A stretch of 64,000 nucleotides of DNA from Gillisia sp. UBA3175 (GCA_002364325.1 DEXV01000003.1:597229-661228); one strand, 5' to 3'. Positions 8,694 through 18,437 are shown, numbered from the stretch's first letter. The notes: a model not told the origin generated them from the letters alone. Program-made: numbers and translations.

Positions 8694-10544
8694 ATGAACG
8701 ATGTTATCCATCTACTGCCAGACCATGTGGCTAATCAAATTGCTGCAGGTGAAGTAGTACAAAGACCTGCCTCTGTAATTAAAGAATTATTAGAAAATTC
8801 CATAGATGCAAAGGCATCCAATATTCAAGTTTATATTAAAGAAGCAGGAAAGATCTTAATAAATGTGATCGATGATGGTCTTGGAATGAGTGTGACAGAT
8901 TCCAGACTTAGCTTTGAACGCCATGCTACTTCTAAAATTAAGGCTGCTGAAGATCTTTTTCAATTACAAACAAAAGGATTTCGAGGGGAAGCCTTAGCCT
9001 CTATCGCAGCAATTGCTCATGTAGAGCTAAAAACCAGGCGAGAAGGTGATGAAGTTGGAACCTGTATAAAGATCGAAGGAAGCCAAGTTACATCTCAAGA
9101 GGTTTGTGTAACAGCAAAAGGATCTTCTATAAGTGTTAAGAATCTTTTTTATAATATTCCGGCAAGACGAAATTTTTTAAAATCTGACACTGTAGAAATT
9201 AGACATATAATAGATGAATTTCAGCGCGTAGCTTTGGCGCATCCAGCAATTTCGTTTTCATTATTTCATAATTCAGGAGAGTTATTCAATCTACCAGCAT
9301 CCAACTATCGCCATCGAATCACGAATATTCTAGGTGGTAAGACCAATGAAAAATTAGTACCTGTAAATGAAGAAACCGAAATATTAAGTATATCAGGATT
9401 CGTGGGGAAACCAGAATATGCTAAACGAACACGCGGAGAACAATTCTTTTTTGTGAATGATCGGTTTATTAAAAGTCCGTATTTAAACCATGCTGTAAGT
9501 GCTGCCTTTGAAGGTTTGCTTAAGGAAAAGGCGTATCCTACCTATTTTTTATACCTTCAGGTAGATCCTAAGAGTATAGATATAAATATACATCCAACCA
9601 AGACCGAAATAAAGTTTGATGATGAACACGCTTTATATGCCATTTTACGAAGTGCCATAAAACATAGTTTAGGTCAGTTCAATGTAGCTCCTGTTTTAGA
9701 TTTTGAAAGAGATCCTAATTTAGATACTCCTTACGAGTATCTAAATAGATCGGCCTCTACTCCAAAGGTTGAAGTGGACAGAAATTTTAATCCCTTTCAA
9801 AGTGATTCTTCGCATTCATCTGGATATAGAAGCAATTATAAAAAAGAAGCTTCCAGTTGGGAAAGCTTATATACAGGTTTACAATCTGAAACTATTGGTG
9901 GAGATGTAGATGTTCGGCAGATAGAATTTGAAAGCGAAGAGGTAACTGGAAATTTATTTGGTGCCACAAGAACAGAAGAGGCGCAAAGCTCTACTTTTCA
10001 GTTAAATAAAAAATTTATCATTAGCACTCTTAAGAATGGAATGTTGGTGATAGATCAACATCGTGCACATACAAGAATTCTTTACGAAGAACTTCTAAAA
10101 AGCATAACAGTTTCTGCCGCAGTAAGTCAGCAATTGTTGTTTCCTTTGATACTTCAGTTCAACGGTCAAGAAATAGAATTGCTAAAAGGCATCAAAGATT
10201 CGCTGGAACAAACAGGATTTATATTTTCTGAGATCACCTCCAGTTACGCAGAGATTATTGGAATTCCTACTTCAATTTCAGAAAGTGAAGTTGAAATGTT
10301 ACTGGAGCAATTGCTCGCCGACTTTCAAAATGAAGTGCCGGAAAATAATTTTTCTCATACAGATCTACTAGCAAAATCTTTAGCAAAAAGCATGGCAGTT
10401 AAATCTGGCAGCTTATTAAACAACATAGAACAGCAGCATATTGTAAATGGATTATTTGCTTGTAAAGAGCCAAGCCTAACTCCGTTTAACAAGCCTGTAT
10501 TTATTACCTTGCCAGTGGAAGAACTGGAAAAAAAATTCATGTAA
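8694..10544 (+). CDS. mutL: DNA mismatch repair protein MutL
   Basis: A 616-aa mismatch repair matchmaker. The N-terminal GHKL ATPase shows ELLENSIDA, DDGLGM and TKGFRGEALASIA, followed by a transducer domain ending near residue 330. A variable linker (about 340-430) leads into the C-terminal dimerisation domain. The latent endonuclease motif is present in altered form as DQHRAHTRILYEE, compared with DQHAxxERxxxE, so nicking activity cannot be assumed from the motif alone. It ends directly against the first rhomboid gene. Confidence 0.97.
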   Translation: MNDVIHLLPDHVANQIAAGEVVQRPASVIKELLENSIDAKASNIQVYIKEAGKILINVIDDGLGMSVTDSRLSFERHATSKIKAAEDLFQLQTKGFRGEALASIAAIAHVELKTRREGDEVGTCIKIEGSQVTSQEVCVTAKGSSISVKNLFYNIPARRNFLKSDTVEIRHIIDEFQRVALAHPAISFSLFHNSGELFNLPASNYRHRITNILGGKTNEKLVPVNEETEILSISGFVGKPEYAKRTRGEQFFFVNDRFIKSPYLNHAVSAAFEGLLKEKAYPTYFLYLQVDPKSIDINIHPTKTEIKFDDEHALYAILRSAIKHSLGQFNVAPVLDFERDPNLDTPYEYLNRSASTPKVEVDRNFNPFQSDSSHSSGYRSNYKKEASSWESLYTGLQSETIGGDVDVRQIEFESEEVTGNLFGATRTEEAQSSTFQLNKKFIISTLKNGMLVIDQHRAHTRILYEELLKSITVSAAVSQQLLFPLILQFNGQEIELLKGIKDSLEQTGFIFSEITSSYAEIIGIPTSISESEVEMLLEQLLADFQNEVPENNFSHTDLLAKSLAKSMAVKSGSLLNNIEQQHIVNGLFACKEPSLTPFNKPVFITLPVEELEKKFM

Positions 10545-11288
10545 ATGGGAAGAATTACCGATACTATTAAAGTACTTATTATAATAAATGTGATCTTCTT
10601 TGCAGGAACTATGCTTGTTGGAGATCGCATTTACCAATTATTTTCCCTATGGTTCTTTCAGAATGATAATTTCGGGATCTGGCAGATCGTTACGCATATG
10701 TTCATGCATGGTAGTTTTATGCATATCCTGTTTAATATGTATGCTTTATGGGCATTTGGAAGTCCTATAGAACAAATGTTAGGAAAGAATAAATTTATAT
10801 TCTTTTACTTTTCCTGCGGAATTGGAGCTGCAATAATTCACTCTTTAGTTAACTATTATCATGTTGAATCTGGATACAATGCTTTATTAGAAGCAGGGAT
10901 GAACCCTGAGAACATTCAGCAATTATTGGAAACAGGGCAGTATAATACTTCTATTTTGGGCTCGGTTTCTAAAGACACTTTAGAAGTTATGTTTACGGCG
11001 TATAATACTCCAGCAGTTGGAGCATCTGGAGCAATTTATGGAGTTTTAGTTGCTTTTGGTATGTTATTTCCAAATGTTGAATTATTTTTACTATTCGTTC
11101 CCGTCCCTATTAAGGCGAAAATATTTATCCCAATTTTAATTGCGATCGATCTATTTTCTGGCGTTACCGGATACTCCTTATTTGGTGGAGGGATAGCTCA
11201 TTTTGCCCACGTTGGAGGCGCACTATTTGGGTTTATAATGATGTGGTATTGGAAAAAGAATCAGTTTGAACAAAACAGGTGGGACTAA
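10545..11288 (+). CDS. Rhomboid-family intramembrane serine protease (first of a tandem pair)
   Basis: A 247-aa six-helix membrane protease. The catalytic serine is in GASGAIYG (Ser161) and the catalytic histidine in AHVGGALFG (His222). The loop-1 element HGSFMHILFNMYALW is also typical. An insertion of about 45 residues between helices (about 105-150) is larger than in GlpG. The start codon follows the mutL stop without a gap, and the stop overlaps the start of the second rhomboid gene, so all three are coupled. Confidence 0.93.
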   Translation: MGRITDTIKVLIIINVIFFAGTMLVGDRIYQLFSLWFFQNDNFGIWQIVTHMFMHGSFMHILFNMYALWAFGSPIEQMLGKNKFIFFYFSCGIGAAIIHSLVNYYHVESGYNALLEAGMNPENIQQLLETGQYNTSILGSVSKDTLEVMFTAYNTPAVGASGAIYGVLVAFGMLFPNVELFLLFVPVPIKAKIFIPILIAIDLFSGVTGYSLFGGGIAHFAHVGGALFGFIMMWYWKKNQFEQNRWD

Positions 11289-12187
11289 TGAAACCTTTAG
11301 ATAAATTAAAGTTTAAAATGCAAACGGCATCAGTAGTAGAAAAACTGATAGCTGTTAATGTGGCTGTTTTCATATTTTTTTTTATTTTTAAAACCATTGC
11401 TTTCTTATTTAATCTGCCTTCAGATTTTATTACAGAATGGTTAGTATTCCCTAAAGAAATAGGAGAATATATCTTTAAACCATGGTCTATTATCACCTAT
11501 TCCTTCTTACACTCTGGTATCTGGCATATTCTTTCTAATATGCTCATTCTATATTATGCTGGGATCTATTTTCTTACGTATTTTTCTTCAAAAAAATTAC
11601 TGACCTTCTATTTCTTAGGAGTAATTATAGGGGCTTTGGTTTATATGTTAAGCTATAACTTATTTCCTGCATTTGCAGCTACTGGCAATTCCTATTTAGT
11701 GGGTGCCTCTGCCGGAGTGATGGCTGTCTTGGTAGGAGTTGCTACCAAAGTGCCAGAAATGCGTATTCGATTAATGTTTATTGGCTCTATAAAATTCTGG
11801 TATATCGCTGCCTTTTTGGTGGTTATAGATATTATCCAGATCCCGTTTGGAAATGCTGGTGGGCATTTTGCACATTTAGGGGGCGCATTGTTTGGATATA
11901 TGTATACCAAACAATTATCCAAGGGGAATGATATTGCCAGTGGTTTTGAGAATTTTATGAATGGATTTTTTAATCTATTTAATAATACTCAAAAGGCAAA
12001 GCCTACAATGAAGACTGTTTATAAAAAAACCGGTTCCAGTCCTTTTAAAACAAATGTTGCCTCAATCAATAAAGATGAAAAGCAACAAAAGATCGATGCT
12101 ATTTTGGATAAAATTAGCACCAGTGGTTATGATAGTTTAACCAAGCAAGAGAAAGATTTTTTATTCCAAGCTGGTAAGGATAATTAA
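11288..12187 (+). CDS. Rhomboid-family intramembrane serine protease (second of the pair)
   Basis: A rhomboid protease of 299 aa from the ATG at 11288, which overlaps the preceding TAA as TAATG. An in-frame GTG at 11279 would add three residues and is less likely. Ser is in VGASAGVMAV and His in AHLGGALFGY; HSGIWHILSNMLILYY matches the loop-1 region. Beyond the membrane core is a cytoplasmic tail of about 90 residues rich in Lys, Asp and Gln, ending in a Lys-rich helical stretch. The two rhomboids are clearly diverged and not a recent duplication. Confidence 0.92.
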   Translation: MKPLDKLKFKMQTASVVEKLIAVNVAVFIFFFIFKTIAFLFNLPSDFITEWLVFPKEIGEYIFKPWSIITYSFLHSGIWHILSNMLILYYAGIYFLTYFSSKKLLTFYFLGVIIGALVYMLSYNLFPAFAATGNSYLVGASAGVMAVLVGVATKVPEMRIRLMFIGSIKFWYIAAFLVVIDIIQIPFGNAGGHFAHLGGALFGYMYTKQLSKGNDIASGFENFMNGFFNLFNNTQKAKPTMKTVYKKTGSSPFKTNVASINKDEKQQKIDAILDKISTSGYDSLTKQEKDFLFQAGKDN

Positions 12188-13213
12188 ATGAAAAAGTTAA
12201 GCCTGCTGGATAAATTTATATTTATACTTAATTGTATAATGGCGTTTGCCCTTTTGCTTTCCTATCTCTTGCCATATGTGCCGCCCAAAACTTTTCCACT
12301 TTTGTCTGTGCTTAGTTTAGGCGTTCCCTTGCTTATATTATGCAATTTTATCTTTTTATTGTTTTGGGCATTACGCTTAAAAAAGCAATTGCTACTTTCC
12401 TTTATTGTTCTTGTATTAGGTTTTAATTATGTGCTTTCTTGGATCCAGTTCTCGAGTGATCCTGAAATTAAAGGAACTCATAGTTTATCGCTAATGACAT
12501 ATAATGTTAGGATGTTCAATGCCTATAAATGGGTAGATGATGATAAGATACCTGAGAAAATTACCAGCTTTATTTCAGAAAAAGATCCAGATATAGTTGC
12601 CACTCAGGAGCATTTTGTGGGAGTCGCGGGAATGGTAAAGACTTATCCTTACCATTATATTAAGTTGAAAGATGGGGGATCGGAATTTGGATCGGCGATC
12701 TTTTCTAAATACCCCATAATAAAAAGCTATTCTGTAGACTTTCCCGAAGATGGGAACAACAATGCCATTTTTGTTGATATAATAAAGGATGAAGATACCT
12801 TACGTGTTTTTAATGTCCACTTCCAGTCGTTAAATATTAAACCTGGAATAGACGATCTTAAGAAAGAAGATTCTAAAAAGTTGTTCGGTAGAATAGGTTA
12901 TGGATTTAAACTTCAGCAAAAACAAGCGGAAATGATGATGGCTGAAGTAGAGAAATCTCCTTATAAAACTATTATTATGGGAGATTTTAATAATACCGCC
13001 TTTTCATACATCTATAAATTGGTAAAAGGGGATCGATTTAAAGATGCTTTTTTAGAAGTTGGAACCGGCTTTGGACAAACCTTTAATCTGAGCTACTTTC
13101 CTTTAAGAATAGATTTTATGATGATAGATCAAGGATTAAATGTGGAAAGCTTCGACGTTTTTCCTATAAAACTATCAGATCATTATCCCATATTTTCTAC
13201 CATAAATTGGTAG
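12188..13213 (+). CDS. Membrane-anchored endonuclease/exonuclease/phosphatase-family protein
   Basis: 341 aa. The first about 95 residues form three hydrophobic segments; the rest is an EEP (exonuclease III/DNase I-like) domain with LMTYNVRMFN, DIVATQEHF, NVHFQSLN, IMGDFNN and the C-terminal catalytic SDHYPIF. EEP proteins hydrolyse phosphodiester bonds in nucleic acids, lipids or sugar phosphates, and the substrate cannot be told here. The gene starts immediately after the second rhomboid stop, so mutL, two rhomboids and this gene form one unit. Confidence 0.88.
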   Translation: MKKLSLLDKFIFILNCIMAFALLLSYLLPYVPPKTFPLLSVLSLGVPLLILCNFIFLLFWALRLKKQLLLSFIVLVLGFNYVLSWIQFSSDPEIKGTHSLSLMTYNVRMFNAYKWVDDDKIPEKITSFISEKDPDIVATQEHFVGVAGMVKTYPYHYIKLKDGGSEFGSAIFSKYPIIKSYSVDFPEDGNNNAIFVDIIKDEDTLRVFNVHFQSLNIKPGIDDLKKEDSKKLFGRIGYGFKLQQKQAEMMMAEVEKSPYKTIIMGDFNNTAFSYIYKLVKGDRFKDAFLEVGTGFGQTFNLSYFPLRIDFMMIDQGLNVESFDVFPIKLSDHYPIFSTINW

Positions 13214-13217
13214 AAGT

Positions 13218-13838
13218 TTACTTAAGAGTCTTTAGATACGCTACACTATTTGGTCCCTCGTTGAACAGAAGATCCAAAATGCACAAATTGGAAAGAAAGC
13301 CATGTTTTTCCTGAAACACCTGAATATATTCTGAAATGTTGGCGGTTATCTTGGCGTTGCTCAAGGCCCGAAGATCTAAAATGCTCTTTAGGTCTTTATT
13401 ATATACTGATGTTTTTTCAAAATTAAGTTCCATCTGGAGGCATTCTATTAAGGTTTCAAAACACGCAAAATTGAACTCGTACAAAAATTCGTACTCCGAT
13501 TTGAAAAGAGGAGCGAGTTCATCTTCATAAAATTCGAAGAAGGGAGAAGTTTGATAGGCTGTCTTCAATGATTTCCAATGGACTTTCTGCCATTTTTCCT
13601 CGTTGTCTATCCGCACTACAGTATATTTCTGATGCACTTTAACCTTGGTTTTAGGCAGATGTTTAATGGGAATGTTTAAACTTAACTTACCGTTCGCGCC
13701 ATAGATATACATGCGATTACGGTAGGTTTGTTTTTGATAATTGTCTTCCTGTTCTATCCAAACCTTATCTGCATTTACAATTGCTGCAAACTGCGTGATA
13801 GGACCAAAATAAGGAAGACTAATTAGAACTTCGTTCAT
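13218..13838 (-). CDS. WbqC-family protein
   Basis: A 206-aa protein of the WbqC family, recognised by the opening LPYFGPITQFA and the segments YQKQTYRNRMYI and WHSLKTAY-like WKSLKTAYQTSPFFEFY. WbqC-like proteins occur in surface polysaccharide loci and in Bacteroidetes core genomes; biochemical function is unsettled. Its 3' end is 4 nt from the oppositely oriented EEP gene. Upstream lies lepB, 20 nt away on the same strand. Confidence 0.85.
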   Translation of the reverse strand: MNEVLISLPYFGPITQFAAIVNADKVWIEQEDNYQKQTYRNRMYIYGANGKLSLNIPIKHLPKTKVKVHQKYTVVRIDNEEKWQKVHWKSLKTAYQTSPFFEFYEDELAPLFKSEYEFLYEFNFACFETLIECLQMELNFEKTSVYNKDLKSILDLRALSNAKITANISEYIQVFQEKHGFLSNLCILDLLFNEGPNSVAYLKTLK

Positions 13839-13858
13839 CAGAAAAAAATTAATACGGA

Positions 13859-15424
13859 CTATGAATCCTTTTTCTTGCCTTTAAAGAAATTGTATCCAAA
13901 TAATCCTAAAAGTGCGATCAAGAAATAAGGCAAGTAGGAGGTTGGTTCATTTTCTCCTGCCACTGTAGTAAATAAACGTTCCCATCTAATCTTATTCATA
14001 ATTCCTTGCCCATTGGTATCCCAACTAAACCAAACAAAGATTGGTTTACCAACCACATGATTCTCTGGAACATATCCAAAATAACGGCTATCCAGACTGT
14101 TGTGGCGATTATCTCCCATCATCCAGTAGTAATTCAGCTTGAAGGTATAAGTGTCAACAGGTCTGCCGTTTAGTAGTACCTGAGTTCCATTTACGCTTAA
14201 CTTGTTATTAATTCCTAACTCGGAACCTTCATAAACCTCAATAAGTCTTTTATATAAAGGCAACGTTTCTAAAGTTAACTTTGTGTTAGCTCCTTTCTTC
14301 GGAATAAAAATTGGCCCCATGTTATCCTGATTCCAATTTAAACTTTCGGAATTTGGGAATAATCTGGTGTCTCTATTTTCTGCTGAATCATTTACGCGTT
14401 CTAAAGTTGCTACATTAGGATGATTTTTAAATTTCTCATAAGATTCTTCAGTAAGATTGATAACAAATCTATTTGAACCTTGATCGTATCTATAAGGATC
14501 TGTTATATCATAACGTTCATATAAATAGTAAGGGTCAAATGCTTTTCCTTTGGAAGTTCCTATATAGTTATACTGAAGTTTGGCTCTTCCAGGTAATTTT
14601 AAAGGTTGAGAATTAATATAAACTTTCCCATCTTTTATGCTCAAGGAATCTCCTGGCACACCCACGGCACGCTTTACATAATTCGTTTTTTTATCTATTG
14701 GTTTATAGTAATATTTATCCGTATGGGTCATATACCTCATGGTATCTACTGGCCAATTAAAAACCACAATATCTGAGCGTTCTATATCCTCAAAACCAGG
14801 AAATCTGAAATATGGGATCTGTGGAAATTCTAAATAGGATTTGGTATTAATTACAGGAATCGTATCATGAACCATTGGAAATGCCACTGCCGTTAAAGGG
14901 GTTCTTGCCCCATAATTAAATTTACTAACAAAGAGAAAATCTCCTACTAATAAGGTTTTTTCGAGAGAAGATGTAGGAATTGTGAACGGCTGAATAATAT
15001 AAGTATGTACTATCGTTGCTGCTATTACGGCAAACAGAATAGAGCTTATCCATTCTCCAGCTGCAGTTCTAGGGTGTAAACTTCTATCCTGGATATAAGT
15101 TACATCTGCCATGTAATTTACATAATAGATATAAAATCCTAGAGTAACTACTACTAAAATGGTGTCTATTAAGCTATTTTTACCAAAGCTTCTAATCGTT
15201 TCTACCCAAATTACTGGAAACATGATCAAGTTTACAATTGGAATAAAAAGAAGGATGGTCCACCACCATGGTCTGTGAATGATCTTCATTAAAACTACAG
15301 CATTGTAAACTGGAATTGCAGCCTCCCAGGCTTGCCGTCCTGCTTTTACATATAATTTCCAAGTTCCAAAGAAATGAATAACCTGAATTATCAAGAAAAA
15401 CAAGAACCACTGCGTAATAGTCAT
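13859..15424 (-). CDS. lepB: Signal peptidase I (long Bacteroidetes form)
   Basis: A 521-aa leader peptidase that removes signal peptides at the periplasmic face. Three or four N-terminal hydrophobic segments (about 1-110) precede the anchor helix at about 126-145. The catalytic Ser153 is in PTSSLEKTL (Leu in place of the usual Met after Ser), and the catalytic Lys251 is in YVKRAVGVPGD; box E is GDNRHNSLDSRYFG. An insertion of about 170 residues between the Lys box and box E makes it twice the E. coli catalytic core, as usual in Bacteroidetes. A final hydrophobic helix lies at 497-513. Confidence 0.96.
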   Translation of the reverse strand: MTITQWFLFFLIIQVIHFFGTWKLYVKAGRQAWEAAIPVYNAVVLMKIIHRPWWWTILLFIPIVNLIMFPVIWVETIRSFGKNSLIDTILVVVTLGFYIYYVNYMADVTYIQDRSLHPRTAAGEWISSILFAVIAATIVHTYIIQPFTIPTSSLEKTLLVGDFLFVSKFNYGARTPLTAVAFPMVHDTIPVINTKSYLEFPQIPYFRFPGFEDIERSDIVVFNWPVDTMRYMTHTDKYYYKPIDKKTNYVKRAVGVPGDSLSIKDGKVYINSQPLKLPGRAKLQYNYIGTSKGKAFDPYYLYERYDITDPYRYDQGSNRFVINLTEESYEKFKNHPNVATLERVNDSAENRDTRLFPNSESLNWNQDNMGPIFIPKKGANTKLTLETLPLYKRLIEVYEGSELGINNKLSVNGTQVLLNGRPVDTYTFKLNYYWMMGDNRHNSLDSRYFGYVPENHVVGKPIFVWFSWDTNGQGIMNKIRWERLFTTVAGENEPTSYLPYFLIALLGLFGYNFFKGKKKDS

Positions 15425-15476
15425 ATATTGTATGTTTAGGGTATAAGTATACTATAAAAGTATACCGTTACATTTA

Positions 15477-16181
15477 TTAGGTCAAATCTTGAAGTACATC
15501 CCTCATAGAGAAGACTCCTTTTTTGTTTACAATCCATTCTGCGGCAATAATAGCGCCCAATGCAAATCCTTCTCGAGAATGTGCAGTGTGTTTAATTTCT
15601 ATGGAATCTATTTCTGAATTATATGAAACTGTATGAGTTCCAGGAACATTATCTTCTCTTTTCGCTGTAATAGGAATTTCATTCTCCTCTGCATGATCCA
15701 ACTGCCAGCCTTTTTTTCTGGAATTTCCAATAATTTGCTGGGCTAAACTTATTGCAGTCCCGCTGGGAGCGTCTAATTTTTGAAGGTGATGAATTTCTTC
15801 AATTCCTACGGAGTAGTTCTGAAAATGATCCATCATTTTAGCCAGTTTCTCATTCAGCTCAAAAAATAGATTCACACCAACACTAAAATTGGAAGCATAT
15901 AAAAAAGCTGCATTTTCTGCTTCACAAAGTTTTACTGCATGTTCATATTTATCCAACCAACCGGTGGTTCCAGAAACTACAGGAAGTTTATTTTGAAAAC
16001 ATGTTTTTATATTATTAAAAGCAGCTGTAGGTACACTAAAATCTATAGCAACATCAGCATCAGAAAGATCGGTGATCTCAATATCTGCGGTTATTTTATG
16101 TGAAATACTATGGCCACGCTCTTTCGCCAGGCGTTCGATAGTTTTTCCCATTTTTCCATAACCTAAAAGTGCGATCTTCAT
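15477..16181 (-). CDS. dapB: 4-hydroxy-tetrahydrodipicolinate reductase
   Basis: A 234-aa NAD(P)H-dependent reductase of the lysine/diaminopimelate pathway. The Rossmann start is LGYGKMGKTIERLA; the catalytic loop IEEIHHLQKLDAPSGTA carries the His pair and Lys of the family. The C-terminal part contains HTAHSREGFALGA. The stop of the DUF5683 gene is 2 nt upstream, so it belongs to the parA-parB-DUF5683-dapB-lepB leftward series. Confidence 0.97.
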   Translation of the reverse strand: MKIALLGYGKMGKTIERLAKERGHSISHKITADIEITDLSDADVAIDFSVPTAAFNNIKTCFQNKLPVVSGTTGWLDKYEHAVKLCEAENAAFLYASNFSVGVNLFFELNEKLAKMMDHFQNYSVGIEEIHHLQKLDAPSGTAISLAQQIIGNSRKKGWQLDHAEENEIPITAKREDNVPGTHTVSYNSEIDSIEIKHTAHSREGFALGAIIAAEWIVNKKGVFSMRDVLQDLT

Positions 16182-16183
16182 AA

Positions 16184-16777
16184 TTAAAAGTTATAATTTA
16201 AAGACAACCCATAACGCGTTTTTCCTGAAAAGTCATCATAATTAACTGCAGGCTTAAAACTGAGATCCTCATTCACGTTAAATTGTTGTAAATGTGCATC
16301 TACGTTGGCATCTATAATATTCAAAATATAAATTCCGGCAGTAACCAATAAAGAAACTTCCTTATTTCGCTGATAGAATTTTTGAGCTCTTATTAAGCCA
16401 TCAGTAGAAACTCTTGGATTATTTGTATCTACATAAAATTCATCATCTTTAGAACCGGCAAGTCTGCTCTTATAAGCATTGCGATATCTATCATACTGCT
16501 TGTCGTTGTCCAGATAAAAATAAATTCCTACACCAAGGCCGGCATAGGCAATTGGGATCTTCCAATATTTTCCATTGTAAGCTTGTCCTAATCCCGGCAA
16601 AATTGCCGAGTAAAACGCAGCTTTTGCTGGTGCCAATGGATTGTATTCTTTATAATTTTTTTGGGTTTCTACAATAGTATCTTGATTATTTTTAATCTGT
16701 AATGTGTCTTTTTGAGCCACTACCAATGTAGTAGCCATAAGAAGGACAAAAACAGTTAATAGATACTTAAGATTCAC
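16184..16777 (-). CDS. DUF5683 exported protein
   Basis: 197 aa with a cleavable signal peptide (MNLKYLLTVFVLLMATTLVVA). It matches the DUF5683 pattern of Bacteroidetes: AAFYSAILPGLGQAYNGKYWKIPIAYAGLG, then ASP/TYR-rich DNDKQYDRYRNAY and IYILNIIDANVDAHL. Proteins of this family keep a fixed place between parB and dapB in Flavobacteriia. They probably lie in the envelope; function is unknown. The start overlaps the parB end by 11 nt. Confidence 0.82.
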   Translation of the reverse strand: MNLKYLLTVFVLLMATTLVVAQKDTLQIKNNQDTIVETQKNYKEYNPLAPAKAAFYSAILPGLGQAYNGKYWKIPIAYAGLGVGIYFYLDNDKQYDRYRNAYKSRLAGSKDDEFYVDTNNPRVSTDGLIRAQKFYQRNKEVSLLVTAGIYILNIIDANVDAHLQQFNVNEDLSFKPAVNYDDFSGKTRYGLSLNYNF

Positions 16778-17669
16778 CCTGGATCATTTTTTTTATTCTA
16801 TTAAAATCTTCTTCTGAAGTAAACGGAATGATAAGCTTTCCTTTCCCTTTTGAAGCGATCTTGATATCTACCTTAGCTCCGAGATATTCAGAGAATTCTT
16901 TGATCCTTTTTTTGTGTTCTTGAGAAAGATTAGGGCTTTTTGAAGCAGTTTTTTTAGGTTCTCCGCCCGCTAATTCGCGAACCAATTTCTCGGTATCTCT
17001 AACAGATAAAGAACGCTCCAGGATCTTCTCGTAAATATCCAACTGAACTTGTGGATCTTCGATATTGATAATGGCTCTCCCATGCCCCATAGATAAAAAA
17101 CCATCTCTCATTCCTGTTTGAATGATTGGATCTAGTTTAAGTAATCTTAGATAATTTGCAATGGTAGATCTATTTTTTCCTACTCGATCGCTTAATTGTT
17201 CCTGAGTTAAGTTAATCTCGTCTATCAATCTCTGGTAAGAAAGTGAGATCTCAATAGGATCTAAATCCTGACGTTGTATATTCTCTACCAAGGCCATTTC
17301 CAATGACTCCTGATCGTTTGCGATACGTATATAAGCAGGAATTGTCTCTAAACCAATAAGTTTGGAGGCTCTAAATCTTCGTTCTCCAGAAACTAATTGA
17401 AATTTATTGAAATCAAGTTTTCGAACCGTAATTGGCTGAATAACTCCTAGTTCTCTAATGGAAGTTGCCAGTTCCCGTAATGATTCTTCATTAAAACTTG
17501 TTCTTGGCTGAAATGGATTTACTTCAATAGAAGTAAGTTCTAATTCAACTATATGACCTACAAGTTTATCGGCATTTTTATCTTCAGCAGATTTTATATC
17601 ATGATCGGGATCTTTCAGAAGGGCTGAAAGACCGCGACCTAATGCTTGCTTTTTGGTAGCTTTCGCCAT
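16767..17669 (-). CDS. parB: ParB/Spo0J-family chromosome partition protein
   Basis: A 300-aa CTP-dependent DNA clamp of the ParABS system. The N-terminus LGRGLSALL contacts ParA, the ParB/Srx fold includes SGERRFRASKLIGLETIPAYI, and the helix-turn-helix is LTQEQLSDRVGKNRSTIANYLRLL. A C-terminal dimerisation segment closes the protein. It is 3 nt from parA. A cognate parS close to TGTTTCACGTGAAACA was looked for by eye in the window and not found. Confidence 0.95.
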   Translation of the reverse strand: MAKATKKQALGRGLSALLKDPDHDIKSAEDKNADKLVGHIVELELTSIEVNPFQPRTSFNEESLRELATSIRELGVIQPITVRKLDFNKFQLVSGERRFRASKLIGLETIPAYIRIANDQESLEMALVENIQRQDLDPIEISLSYQRLIDEINLTQEQLSDRVGKNRSTIANYLRLLKLDPIIQTGMRDGFLSMGHGRAIINIEDPQVQLDIYEKILERSLSVRDTEKLVRELAGGEPKKTASKSPNLSQEHKKRIKEFSEYLGAKVDIKIASKGKGKLIIPFTSEEDFNRIKKMIQGES

Positions 17670-17672
17670 CGT

Positions 17673-18437
17673 TTAACTATTTTTCTTAATTATTTCATGT
17701 GCCAGACTTAAATAGTTACTGGCTCCTTTACTGGCAGCATCATAATTTATAATGCTTTCCCCATAACTAGGGGCTTCACTTAAACGTACATTTCTCTGAA
17801 TGATTGTGGTAAAAACCATTTCGTTAAAATGCTTCTGAACTTCTTCTACCACTTGATTGGAGAGTCGCAATCTGGAATCGTACATGGTTAATAAAAGCCC
17901 TTCAATATCTAACTTATCATTATGGATCTTTTGTACACTTTTAATGGTATTCAAAAGCTTTCCAAGACCTTCAAGTGCAAAATATTCACATTGAATCGGA
18001 ATGATCACAGAATCTGAAGCCGTTAAGGCATTTAGAGTTAGTAAGCCTAAAGAAGGCGCACAATCTATCAGGATATAATCGTAACTGTCTTTTAAGTGGG
18101 TAATGGCTTTTTTAAGCATGTATTCTCGCTCGTCCTGATCCACCAATTCTATTTCGATGGCTACAAGATCTATATGAGAAGGGATAATATCTAGATTTGG
18201 AGAACTAGTCTTTATTATGGCTTGTTCTGCCTTGCAAGAATGTTCTAAAAGTTGATAAGTTCCAAATTCTACAGCTTCTACATCTATCCCTAAACCAGAG
18301 GTTGCATTGGCTTGAGGATCTGCATCTATAAGTAATACCTTTTTTTCCAGAACTCCTAAGGAAGCCGCTAAATTTACAGATGTAGTAGTTTTACCAACAC
18401 CTCCTTTTTGATTTGCAATAGCAATGATTTTCCCCAT
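17673..18437 (-). CDS. parA: ParA/Soj-family partition ATPase
   Basis: A 254-aa Walker-type ATPase. The deviant Walker A is QKGGVGKTTTSVNLAA with the signature lysine, followed by LLIDADPQANATSGLG and the Walker B-like LIDCAPSLGLLTLNAL. It works with ParB in origin segregation. Chromosomal rather than plasmid type is suggested by the surrounding core genes and the short ParB partner. Confidence 0.95.
   Translation of the reverse strand: MGKIIAIANQKGGVGKTTTSVNLAASLGVLEKKVLLIDADPQANATSGLGIDVEAVEFGTYQLLEHSCKAEQAIIKTSSPNLDIIPSHIDLVAIEIELVDQDEREYMLKKAITHLKDSYDYILIDCAPSLGLLTLNALTASDSVIIPIQCEYFALEGLGKLLNTIKSVQKIHNDKLDIEGLLLTMYDSRLRLSNQVVEEVQKHFNEMVFTTIIQRNVRLSEAPSYGESIINYDAASKGASNYLSLAHEIIKKNS

Noticed and set aside
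15446..15470. GTATAC-type repeated palindrome upstream of lepB
   Set aside because: Low-complexity AT-rich repeat without a second instance or fixed promoter spacing; not enough for an operator claim.
16767..18437. parS centromere site near parAB
   Set aside because: No sequence close to TGTTTCACGTGAAACA was found by eye in the parAB region or elsewhere in the window.
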